Position numbers and translations under genes: made by a program. From Halorubrum salinarum (GTDB lineage Archaea; Halobacteriota; Halobacteria; Halobacteriales; Haloferacaceae), in the NCBI RefSeq assembly GCF_013267195.1, contig NZ_CP053941.1, forward strand, positions 1,054,001 to 1,118,000: a stretch of DNA of 64,000 nucleotides, in the 5' to 3' direction. The notes under the pieces are model-generated. The model was given only the letters and a program-made list of their open reading frames with translations. It had not been told where the DNA came from and made no database searches. Position 1 is the first letter of the stretch. Each line of letters opens with the position of its first letter. Of the stretch, positions 43,708 to 51,988 are shown one piece after another.

Positions 43708-45975
43708 TTACCGCTTCCGGCCTGAGATCATGCCCGCCGCGCCGCGCAGGGTCCCCAGCGGATTCGGGCGGCCGATGACCGTCTGGAGCCCGTACAGCGC
43801 GAGGACGGCCGCCAGGGCGCCGAACTGGACCATCTGCATCGGGTGGACCATCGCCAACACGCCGGCGACGAAGAAGGCGATCCGCAGCCCGTACGTCTGC
43901 CCGCGGCCGAACACGAACTGGTAGTTGATCCCGTGGATGATCGCGAGCGAGCCGAGCATCGCGAGCACGCCGGCGGACAGCGAGGCGTAGTTGAAGCTCC
44001 CGGAGACGAGCTCGGGGTGGTAAGCGAAGGCGAACGGGAGGACGAAAAGCGGCGCGGAGATGCGCAGCGCCTCCTTACAGCTCCCCCAGAAGCCGCCGCC
44101 GGAGATGCCGCAGGTGACCGCGACGCAGGTGGCGATGGGCGGCGTCAGCCCCGCCAGGATGGCGGCGTAGAACACGAAGAAGTGGCCCGCGAACTCGGGC
44201 ACCGCGAACTGGTTGATCAGCGTCGGCGCGACGAGCAGCGCCACGACCGTGTACGCGGCGGTCGTCGGCATGCCGAGGCCGAGGATGATACAGATGATCA
44301 TCGCCAGCATGAACGCGACGATGGCGATGCCGCCCGACAGGTCGAGCAGCGTGAGCGAGATGGCGGTCGGGACGCCCGTCGCCATCAGGATGTCGACGAC
44401 GCCGTTGATCGCCGCGAGGATGATCGTCACCGGCGCGACGACGATGACCCCCTCGCGGAAGCCGTCGATCGTCTGTTCGAGCGTCTCGACGAACGCCTCG
44501 CGGTTGCTCTCGCCGTCGAGGGCCGCCTGGATCTGCGGGACGCCGATCCCGAAGGCGATCATCGACAGCGCGGTGTACAGCGCCGCGGTCATCACCGTGT
44601 ACTGGAGCACGCCCAGCACGTAGATCAGGATGACCAGCGGCACGCCGTACTTCACGGACTCCAAGACCACCGTCCGGCGGTCCATCCGATCGCCGATGAG
44701 GCCGTCCATCTCGGGGTCGTCGATCTGCGGGGCCGCCACGTAGTGGACGGCCATCGCGATGGAGACCACGAGGACCGCGGCGGGGATCAGCCCCGCGATG
44801 ATGACGTCGACGTAGGTGACGCCGGTGATGAGCGACGCCATGATGAACGCTCCCGCGCCCATCACGGGCGGGAGCACCTGTCCGGCCGTCGAGGCGACCG
44901 CCTCGATGCCGCCGGCGGTCTCCGGTTTGATCCCGTTCTCCTTCATCAGCGGGATGGTGAACGAGCCGGTCATCCCGGCGTTGGCGGTCTGGCTCCCGTT
45001 GACGGAGCCGATGACCGCGCTCGCGATGACGGCCGTCTGCGCGATCCCTGAGTCGACGTACTTCGCCGAGCGGACCGCCAGCCGCAGGATGAGGTCGAAC
45101 GCGCCGTACGCCTTCAGCAGGCCCGCGTACAGCAGGAACAACGCGATCCACGCGGCCACCAACCGGGTGAGGAAGCCGAAGAAGCCGTCGACGCTCACCA
45201 CGAGGATCCGGAGGATCCGCGAGGGGCTCAGGCCGCCGTGGCTCAGGGCGCCGGGCATCTGCGGGCCCGCCAGCCCGTAGCCGATGCCGATCAGCACGAC
45301 GGCGAGGAAGGTGATCCCGAACGAGCGCCACGTGAGGTAGATCATCGCGAGCGTGAACGCGAACGCCAGCATGATCTGCGCCTCCGTCGCGCGCCCGACC
45401 GTGTCGATCGCGACCTGCTGGTAGTTCAGGAAGAGGTAGCCGCTCGTTCCCAGGGTTATCAGCCCGGAGACGACGAGCAGCGCCGTCTCGATCCAGTTGC
45501 CCTCGATCAGCGGCTCGTCGAGCTCCGAGAGGACGTACAGCCCGAGGATGCCGCCGAGGAACGCGACCGCGTACTGCCCGCGGGGCATCTGCTGGGTGTA
45601 CGAGTACCACATGACGATCATCCAGAACGGGATCGAGTAGCAGATGAGCGCCATGCGGAGCCGCTCTTCGATGCCGGAGCCGAGCCAGAGGATCGCCGCG
45701 GCCACGACCGCGACGCCGCCGACGCCGGCGATGCCGACCATCGTCGTCGACCCGTCAATCTCGGTGCCCAGCAGCGCGGGCGCGACGACGGTGGGGCCGA
45801 AGACGACGGCCACCCAGAGCGGCAGCGAGAGGAGGTACAGCCAGAGCTGTCTCCTGCCGCGGTCGCCGTCCGCGAGGTCGAGCGACTCCTCGTCGGCGAG
45901 CAGGCTGTCCTCCGCTACGTCGGGGTCAGTCGGCGGATCGGTCGGGTCGGGTGGTGTGTCGGGGTTGGTGGCCAT
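43708..45975 (-). CDS. TRAP transporter fused permease (DctQM, TAXI type)
   Basis: Membrane part of a tripartite ATP-independent periplasmic-type transporter, driven by Na+ or H+. The 755-residue protein joins a small Q-like domain (first 4-5 helices after an acidic Asp/Pro-rich start) to the large M domain. Signatures of the M domain include IGSVNGSQTANAGMTGSFTIPLMK, TAGQVLPPVMGAGAFIMA, and IILGLGMPTTAAY. The fused 4TM-12TM form is usual with TAXI binding proteins, and one is encoded immediately upstream (52 bases). Substrate is probably an organic acid. Confidence 0.94.
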   Translation of the reverse strand: MATNPDTPPDPTDPPTDPDVAEDSLLADEESLDLADGDRGRRQLWLYLLSLPLWVAVVFGPTVVAPALLGTEIDGSTTMVGIAGVGGVAVVAAAILWLGSGIEERLRMALICYSIPFWMIVMWYSYTQQMPRGQYAVAFLGGILGLYVLSELDEPLIEGNWIETALLVVSGLITLGTSGYLFLNYQQVAIDTVGRATEAQIMLAFAFTLAMIYLTWRSFGITFLAVVLIGIGYGLAGPQMPGALSHGGLSPSRILRILVVSVDGFFGFLTRLVAAWIALFLLYAGLLKAYGAFDLILRLAVRSAKYVDSGIAQTAVIASAVIGSVNGSQTANAGMTGSFTIPLMKENGIKPETAGGIEAVASTAGQVLPPVMGAGAFIMASLITGVTYVDVIIAGLIPAAVLVVSIAMAVHYVAAPQIDDPEMDGLIGDRMDRRTVVLESVKYGVPLVILIYVLGVLQYTVMTAALYTALSMIAFGIGVPQIQAALDGESNREAFVETLEQTIDGFREGVIVVAPVTIILAAINGVVDILMATGVPTAISLTLLDLSGGIAIVAFMLAMIICIILGLGMPTTAAYTVVALLVAPTLINQFAVPEFAGHFFVFYAAILAGLTPPIATCVAVTCGISGGGFWGSCKEALRISAPLFVLPFAFAYHPELVSGSFNYASLSAGVLAMLGSLAIIHGINYQFVFGRGQTYGLRIAFFVAGVLAMVHPMQMVQFGALAAVLALYGLQTVIGRPNPLGTLRGAAGMISGRKR

Positions 45976-46027
45976 CCGTCAAAGGGTGAAAGGGGTGGTC
46001 AGGGTGGTTGTGCGCGCGTCGTCGGGG

Positions 46028-47089
46028 CTACTCGTCGCCGCGGCTCCAAGAGTCCTCCCAGACGTCGTTGTCCTCGAAGAAGTTCGCCACGCCGGCGTGG
46101 ATGTCGATCTCCGGGATCACGGTCTGGGTCATCGCTTCGGGCGAGTACTCCAGCGTCGTCGGGTCGGACTCGCGGAGCGTCTCCTCGTGCTCGATGGCGA
46201 GCCGGCAGATCTCCTCGGTCGCGCGGGCCGGGATGTCGGGGCTGAACGCCCACTGGCCGGCGAGCGACCAGGTCGTCATCGTGTCGGTGTAGGCGGTGAC
46301 GTCCTGCTCGTACCCGTACGGCTCGACCTCCTCGAGGATCGCGCCGGGGTGTTCCTCGATGACCGAGCGGAACTCGTCGTCGACCTCCAGCAGGTTCAGG
46401 CCGCCGCCGGAGCGGACGTCGACGTTCTGACACCAGCCGGAGAGGGCGACGCCGTTCGCGCCGTACAGACAGAGCGCGTCGACGCGACCCTCCTCGACGG
46501 CGCCGGGAATGTCGCCCGTGTCGAGGTTGAGGATCTCGTTCGGCTCCCACATGCCGGCCTCCTTGAGGATCTCCTCGGTGAGCAGTCGCGTCCCGAAGCC
46601 GGGCTGGATCGGGTAGATCGTGTAACCGCCCTCGCGGAGGTCGGCGACGGACTCAACGCTGTCGTTGAGGCCGACCCAGTGGATCTGCAGCGAGGTGAAC
46701 AGGAAGCCCTGGTTCGGCAGGGTGTCGACGGGGTCCTCCGCGAACGGCCCCTCCTCGTTGAGCGCCTTCGCCAGCGAGTTGTTGTCGACGCCCATCGCCG
46801 GGATGTCGCCGTTGTCGTAGGCGTACAGGTTCGCCGTCCAGCCCTGCGTCTCCTGAACGGAGATGTTCAGGAAGTCGCTGTGCTGGGAGGCGGCGCGGGC
46901 GAGCGCCTGGCCGGCCGCCTGCGTCGAGCTGCCGGTGGACGTGCCGCCGATGGTGACCGTCACGTCGCCGCCGCCGTCGCCGCCGTCACCGCCGTCGCCG
47001 CCGCCGGAACAGCCGGCGAGTCCGACGGCGCCCATCGCGGCCGCGCCCTTCACAACGTCACGTCGAGTCGTCTTGTCACTATCTACCAT
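46028..47089 (-). CDS. TAXI-family TRAP solute-binding protein
   Basis: Extracytoplasmic binding protein of 353 residues, anchored as a lipoprotein. The Tat signal TRRDVVKG (Arg9-Arg10) leads to the lipobox LAGC at Cys27, then a Gly-Asp linker. The TAXI domain shows VTIGGTSTGSSTQAAGQALARA near its start and SLQIHWVGLNDSVESVADLREG further on. It feeds the fused permease downstream. TAXI proteins bind glutamate, 2-oxoglutarate and other carboxylates; the ligand here is not deducible. Encoded first in a two-gene operon. Confidence 0.94.
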   Translation of the reverse strand: MVDSDKTTRRDVVKGAAAMGAVGLAGCSGGGDGGDGGDGGGDVTVTIGGTSTGSSTQAAGQALARAASQHSDFLNISVQETQGWTANLYAYDNGDIPAMGVDNNSLAKALNEEGPFAEDPVDTLPNQGFLFTSLQIHWVGLNDSVESVADLREGGYTIYPIQPGFGTRLLTEEILKEAGMWEPNEILNLDTGDIPGAVEEGRVDALCLYGANGVALSGWCQNVDVRSGGGLNLLEVDDEFRSVIEEHPGAILEEVEPYGYEQDVTAYTDTMTTWSLAGQWAFSPDIPARATEEICRLAIEHEETLRESDPTTLEYSPEAMTQTVIPEIDIHAGVANFFEDNDVWEDSWSRGDE

Positions 47090-47114
47090 GTAGATCCGCC
47101 AACATCGTGGACCG

Positions 47115-47123
47115 CTAAAAGGG
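47115..47123 (-). promoter_or_regulatory. Promoter of the TAXI-TRAP operon
   Basis: Minus-strand CCCTTTTAGC centred 30 bases before the ATG at 47089. Confidence 0.55.
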
Positions 47124-47224
47124 TATCGTCGCGCCCGAGAATTGACGGAAAGCGAGGGGATCGGCCGGAAATCGAAACTACGGTCCGAGTAACAGTCCGG
47201 GTTTTTTCACTGCTTACGCGTTGG

Positions 47225-47229
47225 AAAAA
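47225..47229 (-). terminator. Poly-T terminator after the CoA-transferase gene
   Basis: Minus-strand CTGTTTTTCC 15 bases behind the stop at 47244. A plus-strand T-run (47201-47206) lies nearby. Confidence 0.5.
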
Positions 47230-47243
47230 CAGATCTCGCGGGG

Positions 47244-48758
47244 TTACGAGTCAGTCGACCCCCACGAGAACGCCGATGGAAGGTGATGCGGCGTGTTTCC
47301 CCCGTCCTCGGCCGCTCGCGCGCGGTACGCCTCCAGGTCCTCGCGGAAGGAGGGGTCGGCCACCGCGATCAGTTCCTCGGCGCGCTCGCGGGGCGACAGG
47401 CCGCGGAGGTCGGCGACGCCGTGCTCGGTGACGACCACGCTCGCGTCGTGCTCGGTGTGGTCGACGTGCGGCGTCAGCGGGACGACCCGCGAGACGTCGC
47501 CGCCGACCGCCGTGGAGGGGAGCGCGACGACGCCGAGCCGGCAGTTGCGGGCGAAGTCGCCGCCGCCGCCGATGCCGTTGACGACGCGGGTGCCGCCGAT
47601 GTGGGTGGCGTTCACGTTGCCGTACAGGTCGACCTCGACGGCGCTGTTGACGCCGACGACGCCGAACCGGTCGATGAGTTCGGGCGCGTTCGACACGTCC
47701 GCCGGGCGCAACACCACGTCCTCGGCGTAGCGCTCGACGTCCGCGAACAGCCGGTCTTGCCCCTCGCTCGACAGCGCCAGCGACGTGGCGCTCGCGCCGC
47801 GGAGGTCGCCCGCGTCGAGCATGTCGAGGAGGCCGTCCTGGACGACCTCGCCCACGTACGCCACGTCGCGGTCGCCGAAGTCCACGTCCGCGAGCGCGCC
47901 CATCAGCGCGTTCCCGAGGCTGCCGACGCCGAACTGGAGGTTCACGGCGTCGGCGAGCAGGGGGTTGCGGTCGAGTTCGGCCTCCAGGAACCCGCCGAGG
48001 TTCGCCGCGATGGCCTCGTCGGTGGCGGAGACCTCGCGGAACTCGTAGGGGTCGTCCGGGCGGTCCGTCTCCACGACCGCGGCGAGCTTCTCGGGGGCGA
48101 ACCCGACCGCCGGGCCGCCGGTCTCGCCGAGGGGGTCGTCGAGCGGGATCGGCGCCCGGTTCGGCGGGTCGTCGCGGACGTGGACGTCGTGGACGCGAGC
48201 CAGGTCGATCGGCTGCGCGCGGTTCACCTCGACGATCAGGCGGTCGGCAGCGTCCGCGTACGCGGGCGTGTGGCCGATGGAAGTGGAGGGGACGAGCCAG
48301 TCGGGCCCGACCGCGACCGCCTCGACGACCGCTACCGTCTCGCCGCGCATCCCCGCGCGGAGGCCGCCGAACCGCACCTCGTCGGCGAGCCGCGAGATGT
48401 GGCGGTCGTGGAAGGCGAGCCGGCCCTCGTTGGCCGCCTCGCGGGCGGTCTCGTTCGGGACGAACGGGTAGCGCCGGGCCATGTCGCCGGACTCGACGAG
48501 GTCGCGGTCGATCTCGTCGCCGACGCCGCCGCCGGAGACCACCGTCAGCTCGCGCTCGCCGTCGGCCGCCGCCAGCGCCTCGGGGACCAGCTTCGGGTAG
48601 CCGACGCCGCCGAAGCCGGAGACGAGCAGCGTCGCGGTCTCGGGGACGAGCGCGGCCGCCTCCTCGGGGGCGGCGAACGGCAGGTCGCCGCCGAGCCGCG
48701 TCGCCGGGACCGGGTCGTCGAGGGTCGGCGCCGCGGGGCCGGAGGGCGCGGGCGTCAC
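47244..48758 (-). CDS. Acetyl-CoA hydrolase/CoA-transferase family protein
   Basis: Enzyme of the Cat1/AarC family (504 residues), moving CoA between acyl groups or hydrolysing acyl-CoA. Visible features: VSGFGGVGYPKLVPEAL near the N-terminus, LQFGVGSLGNALMGAL, the likely covalent-intermediate Glu304 in YVGEVVQDG, and NGIGGGGDFARN. The GTG start at 48758 overlaps the MaoC stop by 4 bases, so the two are coupled. In bacteria, itaconate catabolism uses a CoA-transferase of this family next to a MaoC-type hydratase; that role is a hypothesis here. Confidence 0.9.
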   Translation of the reverse strand: MTPAPSGPAAPTLDDPVPATRLGGDLPFAAPEEAAALVPETATLLVSGFGGVGYPKLVPEALAAADGERELTVVSGGGVGDEIDRDLVESGDMARRYPFVPNETAREAANEGRLAFHDRHISRLADEVRFGGLRAGMRGETVAVVEAVAVGPDWLVPSTSIGHTPAYADAADRLIVEVNRAQPIDLARVHDVHVRDDPPNRAPIPLDDPLGETGGPAVGFAPEKLAAVVETDRPDDPYEFREVSATDEAIAANLGGFLEAELDRNPLLADAVNLQFGVGSLGNALMGALADVDFGDRDVAYVGEVVQDGLLDMLDAGDLRGASATSLALSSEGQDRLFADVERYAEDVVLRPADVSNAPELIDRFGVVGVNSAVEVDLYGNVNATHIGGTRVVNGIGGGGDFARNCRLGVVALPSTAVGGDVSRVVPLTPHVDHTEHDASVVVTEHGVADLRGLSPRERAEELIAVADPSFREDLEAYRARAAEDGGNTPHHLPSAFSWGSTDS

Positions 48759-49333
48759 TCCAAGTCCTCCGGCTGGGTGCCGATCCCCTCGGGCCACCCC
48801 GTCGGCTGCGCCGCGCTCGGCTGCGCGTGCGACCGCTTGAGCACCATCGGCGTGCGCTCCAAGGAGAGCACCAGCTCGTCGTCCTGGTTGTACGTCCGCA
48901 GCTCCGTGGTGACGATGCCGACGTGGTCGCGCGAGGAGGACTCGCGCTTCGCTATCACCTCGGACTCGGCGAACAGCGTGTCGCCGTGGAAGACGGGCGC
49001 GTGGTGGCGGATCTTATCGTACCCGAGGTTCGCGGTCGCGTTCGCCGACACGTCGATGACACTCATCCCGACCGCCAGCGCGATGACGAAGGTGCCGTCG
49101 ACGAGGCGCTCGCCGAACTCCGTCTCGGCGGCGTACGCCTCGTTGAAGTGCATCGGGTTGAGGTTCATCGAGAGGTTGGTGAACCAGACGTTGTCGGTCT
49201 CGGTCACCGTCCGCCCGTAGGGGTGTTTGTACACGTCACCCACCGCGAAGTCCTCGTAGTAGCGCCCCTCCCAGCCGCCGACGAGCCGGCGATCCGTCTC
49301 CTCGCCGTCGTGTGCGTCGCTGTCGCGTGCCAT
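48755..49333 (-). CDS. MaoC-family acyl-CoA dehydratase
   Basis: Hot-dog-fold hydratase of 192 residues acting on enoyl-type CoA esters. GRYYEDFAVGDVYKHPYGRTVTETD and the catalytic stretch NLNPMHFNEAYAAETEFGERLVDG carry the Asn/His hydratase motif (His near residue 62 in place of the more common Asp-x4-His). FHGDTLFAESEVIAKRES is the second conserved strand. It is the first gene of a two-gene operon with the CoA-transferase/hydrolase. Candidate substrates are itaconyl-CoA, mesaconyl-CoA or a 3-hydroxyacyl-CoA. Confidence 0.88.
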   Translation of the reverse strand: MARDSDAHDGEETDRRLVGGWEGRYYEDFAVGDVYKHPYGRTVTETDNVWFTNLSMNLNPMHFNEAYAAETEFGERLVDGTFVIALAVGMSVIDVSANATANLGYDKIRHHAPVFHGDTLFAESEVIAKRESSSRDHVGIVTTELRTYNQDDELVLSLERTPMVLKRSHAQPSAAQPTGWPEGIGTQPEDLE

Positions 49334-49424
49334 ACCGCTCCCGACAACGAACGACTAAAAGAGGATTGCGCTCGCGGCCCCGTCCGCCGGATCGGTCACG
49401 CCGTCGGAACCGGCCGCACCGGCG

Positions 49425-49553
49425 TTACAGCGACGACGTGTACAGCAGCAGGCCGACGGAGATGACGGTGACGAGCAGGATCCACCCGACCATGATGATC
49501 CCCATCTGCCGGTGCGTGAGGTTCGTGCCCTCGAGTATCTCGGAGACGCCCAT
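49425..49553 (-). CDS. 42-residue single-pass membrane protein
   Basis: A very short gene. The product starts MGVSEILEGTNLTHRQMG, has one membrane helix (IIMVGWILLVTVISVGLLLY) and ends TSSL. The mix of a clear charged head, one helix and a stop directly after it argues for a real gene. It sits between the MaoC operon and tRNA-Ala on the same strand. Single-helix proteins of this size often modulate a membrane complex; the partner is unknown. Confidence 0.7.
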   Translation of the reverse strand: MGVSEILEGTNLTHRQMGIIMVGWILLVTVISVGLLLYTSSL

Positions 49554-49642
49554 ACGCCGATGGATTCGCCGAGAGTATTTAATCGCTTCCAACGGACGAA
49601 GCGGACTCGCGGGCCTAACGAGCGAAGGAAGCGAGCGCAGGA

Positions 49643-49773
49643 GTGGACTCGCGACGTTGCTCGCGGCGCAAAAACGTGGACTCGCGGGGGTCCCGCGAGC
49701 GAACGCAGTGAGCGAGTGGGACCACGCGAGGGAACGACTGAACGACTGAAAGGAGTGAAGGAGTGGACTCGCG
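49643..49773. repeat. Three copies of the tRNA-Ala 3' end (att-like)
   Basis: GTGGACTCGCG occurs at 49643-49653, 49676-49686 and, as part of the tRNA gene itself, 49763-49773. Copies 1 and 3 share the longer string AGGAGTGGACTCGCG or close to it. Repeats of a tRNA 3' end next to the gene are what integrase-driven elements leave behind. No integrase is present in the window. Confidence 0.6.
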
Positions 49774-49835
49774 GGGATTTGAACCCCGGGCCTCTTCCTT
49801 GCGAAGGAAGCGATCTGCCACTGATCTACGAGCCC
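49764..49835 (-). tRNA. tRNA-Ala (anticodon CGC)
   Basis: Reads GCG codons. The 72-base minus-strand gene folds fully: acceptor stem GGGCTCG with CGAGTCC (one G-U), D arm GATC/GATC, anticodon stem CTTCC/GGAAG with loop TTCGCAA, T arm CGGGG/CCCCG with TTCAAAT, discriminator A. No intron and no encoded CCA. A TATA-like box lies about 28 bases upstream at 49858-49868. Confidence 0.97.
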
Positions 49836-49857
49836 TCAAGACGAAGCAATCGCCGTT

Positions 49858-49868
49858 CGTATTTGTAC
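49858..49868 (-). promoter_or_regulatory. Promoter of tRNA-Ala
   Basis: Minus-strand GGTACAAATACG, about 28 bases before the tRNA 5' end. Confidence 0.55.
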
Positions 49869-50079
49869 CTTACCTTTCGCCGACCGGTACGCGAGAGGCT
49901 CCCACTCGTCGACCGAACCGATTCGGCCGGTGTCCCCGACACCCGCGAACCCGGCCGGCACCGACGGGATTAGGTACCGCGAGCGCGAATTCGCTGATAC
50001 AACGCGGATTCTCGCCGCCGGTTGTCGATTAACGTTTTTGAGACGCATTCCACATTCGTTACCCTTTTGCCCGCGGACG

Positions 50080-50093
50080 ACCGAGCGTTCGGT
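50080..50093 (+). promoter_or_regulatory. Perfect inverted repeat abutting the ribK start
   Basis: ACCGA-GCGT-TCGGT ends at the base before the ribK ATG. Because RibK proteins with a HTH domain can repress riboflavin genes, this is a candidate self-regulation operator. A separate palindrome, GCGAATTCGC, lies at 49985-49994. Confidence 0.4.
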
Positions 50094-50852
50094 ATGTCAG
50101 ACGCGACGGCGACCGACGCGGCGGCCGACGTGGACCCGGCCGCGCTCGCGGCCCTCAAACACGTCGGGCTGGTCGGCGGCCTCTCCGAGACGAAGGTGTC
50201 GTGCGCGGCGCTGGGCGACCGGCTCGACGCCTCCACGCAGACCGCCTCCCGGCGCCTCCAGACGCTCGAATCCGCGGGCTACGTCGAGCGCGACGTGGTC
50301 AGCGACGGGCAGTGGGTCCGCGTGACGGACGCGGGCGAGGCCGCGCTCCGCGCGGAGTACGCCGACTACCGCCGGCTGTTCGAGTCGGACGTCGAGCTCT
50401 CGCTCCGCGGCGCGGTCACCGGCGGGATGGGCGAGGGGCGCCACTACATCACGCTGCCGGGCTACGCCGAGCAGTTCCGCGAGCGGCTCGGCTACGACCC
50501 GTTCCCGGGGACGCTCAACGTGAACCTCACCGAGGAGAGCGTCCGCCGGCGCGGCGAGATGGCGGGTATCGACGCCGTCCCGATCGAGGCGTGGGAGGGC
50601 GAGGACCGCACCTACGGCGCGGCCACCTGCTACGGCGTCACCCTCGTCGCGGACGGCGAGCGCTACGAGGCGGTCCACGCCATCGTCCCCGACCGGACCC
50701 ACCACGACGACGACCAGCTCGAACTGATCGCGCCGGACCGGCTGCGCGACGCGCTCGACCTCGAAGACGGCGACAGCGTGGAGGTCCGCGTCGAGCCCGC
50801 GAGCCGCGCCGACGAGCAGGGGTCGAGTGCGGTCGAGACGGAGGTCGCCTGA
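50094..50852 (+). CDS. ribK: CTP-dependent riboflavin kinase with HTH domain (RbkR-like)
   Basis: Makes FMN from riboflavin using CTP, the archaeal route. The 252-residue protein has an N-terminal winged HTH (residues 20-95; [30 protein letters not shown]) and a DUF120 kinase domain (105-235) with [14 protein letters not shown] and FPGTLNVNL, the CTP and riboflavin sites. This two-domain form is RbkR, known in archaea as both kinase and transcription regulator of riboflavin genes. It overlaps ribB by one base (TGATG). The inverted repeat just before its start may be its own operator. Confidence 0.94.
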   Translation: MSDATATDAAADVDPAALAALKHVGLVGGLSETKVSCAALGDRLDASTQTASRRLQTLESAGYVERDVVSDGQWVRVTDAGEAALRAEYADYRRLFESDVELSLRGAVTGGMGEGRHYITLPGYAEQFRERLGYDPFPGTLNVNLTEESVRRRGEMAGIDAVPIEAWEGEDRTYGAATCYGVTLVADGERYEAVHAIVPDRTHHDDDQLELIAPDRLRDALDLEDGDSVEVRVEPASRADEQGSSAVETEVA

Positions 50853-51580
50853 TGCGCGCCGACGTCGACGCCGACCCGGACGCGGCGGGGGCCGACGCCG
50901 GCGAGGCCGCCGAGGGGACGGACCCGGTCGAGCGCGCGCTCGACGCCTTCCGCGCCGGCGACCCGGTCTGCGTCCACGACTTCGCGGACCGAGAGGGGGA
51001 GACGGACATCGTCTACCCCGCGGGCGCGGTCGACGAGGCCGCGGTCGCGCACATGCGCAACGACGCCGGCGGCCTGATCTGCGTGGCCGTGAGCGACGCG
51101 GTCGGCGACGCGTTCGACCTGCCGTTCCTCGCGGACGCGCTCGACCACCCCGCGGTCGACGACGACCCCGACTACGACGACCGCTCCTCGTTCTCGCTCC
51201 CCGTGAACCACCGCGAGACGTTCACCGGGATCACGGACGCCGACCGCGCGAAGACCATCGTCGAGGTGGCGAACGCGGCCGCGCGGGTCCGCGACGACCC
51301 GACCGGCTACGGGCCCGAGGAGTTCGCCGCCGAGTTCCGCGCGCCCGGCCACGTCCACGTCCTGCGCGGCGACCGCGACGGCCTCGACGGCCGGACCGGT
51401 CACACCGAACTCGGCCTCGCGATGGCCGAGGCCGTCGGCGCCGCGCCCGCCGCCGTGGTCTGCGAGATGCTCGACGACGAGACGGGCGACGCGCTCGCGC
51501 CGGCGGACGCCGCCGCCTACGCGGCCCGCCGCGACATCCCCTACGTCGAGGGCGCGGCGCTCGTCGAGGCGCTGAAGTAA
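50852..51580 (+). CDS. ribB: 3,4-dihydroxy-2-butanone 4-phosphate synthase RibB
   Basis: Converts ribulose 5-phosphate to the four-carbon precursor of riboflavin. The 242-residue enzyme carries DFADREGETDIVYPA (residues 43-57) with the Mg-binding Glu residues, RNDAGGLICVAV, VNHRETFTGITDADRAKTI, and RTGHTELGLAMAE. Typical RibB reads D-DREnEgD at the first site; here REGETD keeps the acidic pattern. Its start overlaps the ribK stop by one base, so the two are coupled. Repeat copy C begins 16 bases after the stop. Confidence 0.94.
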   Translation: MRADVDADPDAAGADAGEAAEGTDPVERALDAFRAGDPVCVHDFADREGETDIVYPAGAVDEAAVAHMRNDAGGLICVAVSDAVGDAFDLPFLADALDHPAVDDDPDYDDRSSFSLPVNHRETFTGITDADRAKTIVEVANAAARVRDDPTGYGPEEFAAEFRAPGHVHVLRGDRDGLDGRTGHTELGLAMAEAVGAAPAAVVCEMLDDETGDALAPADAAAYAARRDIPYVEGAALVEALK

Positions 51581-51596
51581 CTCCTTCTCACGCTTC

Positions 51597-51890
51597 GCGG
51601 TGGCGCGTGCCTGCGAGCGGCCGCCACCGGCGGCCGCGAGTCAGCACGCGCGAGGGAGTCGCTGGCGCCGGCGGCGCCAGCGACGAGGCTGGGGAGGCGT
51701 GAGGTGCTGTGCTGGGTGGGACTCGAAGGGGCAGTCGTGAGGACGGCGCAGGCGTTCACGAGAGCAAAGCTCTCGTGAGCCAATCAGAACGCTCCGCGTT
51801 CTGATGACGACGCAAGCACCGCAAGGAGTGAGCGTAGCGAACGACTGAGGAGCGCAGCGAGCGTGCGCCGTCCTCGCGGCTGGGGCTTCG
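51597..51890 (+). repeat. Dispersed structured element, copy C
   Basis: Third copy, filling most of the 408-base gap after ribB. The first hairpin matches copy A; then 51617-51625 with 51629-51637 (9 bp); 51658-51669 with 51673-51684 (12 bp, sequence unlike copies A and B); block GAGGCTGGGGAGGCGTGAGG at 51685-51704; GGGACTCGAAGGGGCAGT; 19-bp stem 51732-51750 with 51864-51882 including two G-U pairs. The inner segment is 113 bases because it holds two extra perfect 10-bp hairpins (TCACGAGAGC and ATCAGAACGC arms). The remainder matches copy B in orientation. No clear TATA box precedes it. Confidence 0.85.
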
Positions 51891-51924
51891 GAGGTGTCGA
51901 TCCTCGCCGTTTTCGGGAGTACAC

Positions 51925-51940
51925 TTTGATAAACAAACAG
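51925..51940 (-). promoter_or_regulatory. Possible TATA box facing copy C
   Basis: TTTGATAAACAAACAG; similar to ATTGATAAGCAAACC downstream of copy A. On the minus strand GTTTATCAAA could be a TATA box directed into the element. Confidence 0.3.
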
Positions 51941-51988
51941 GCTCCGTTGACCCGCTCGAAACGAGCACTCCGAACGACACCACCCCGG

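Noticed and set aside
47196-47210. Plus-strand T-run as a terminator for the TAXI operon
   Set aside because: The operon runs on the minus strand and begins upstream of this point; the T-run is on the wrong strand for either neighbouring gene.
49560-49763. Possible second tRNA or tRNA fragment gene
   Set aside because: Only the last 10-15 bases of the acceptor/T region recur; no cloverleaf can be formed, so these are repeats of the 3' end, not genes.
51541-51900. Invertible promoter or transposon ends around copy C
   Set aside because: The inverted arms could be read as transposon ends, but no target-site duplication was visible at the flanks and no transposase exists here; a structured RNA or a palindromic element without transposase remains more likely.
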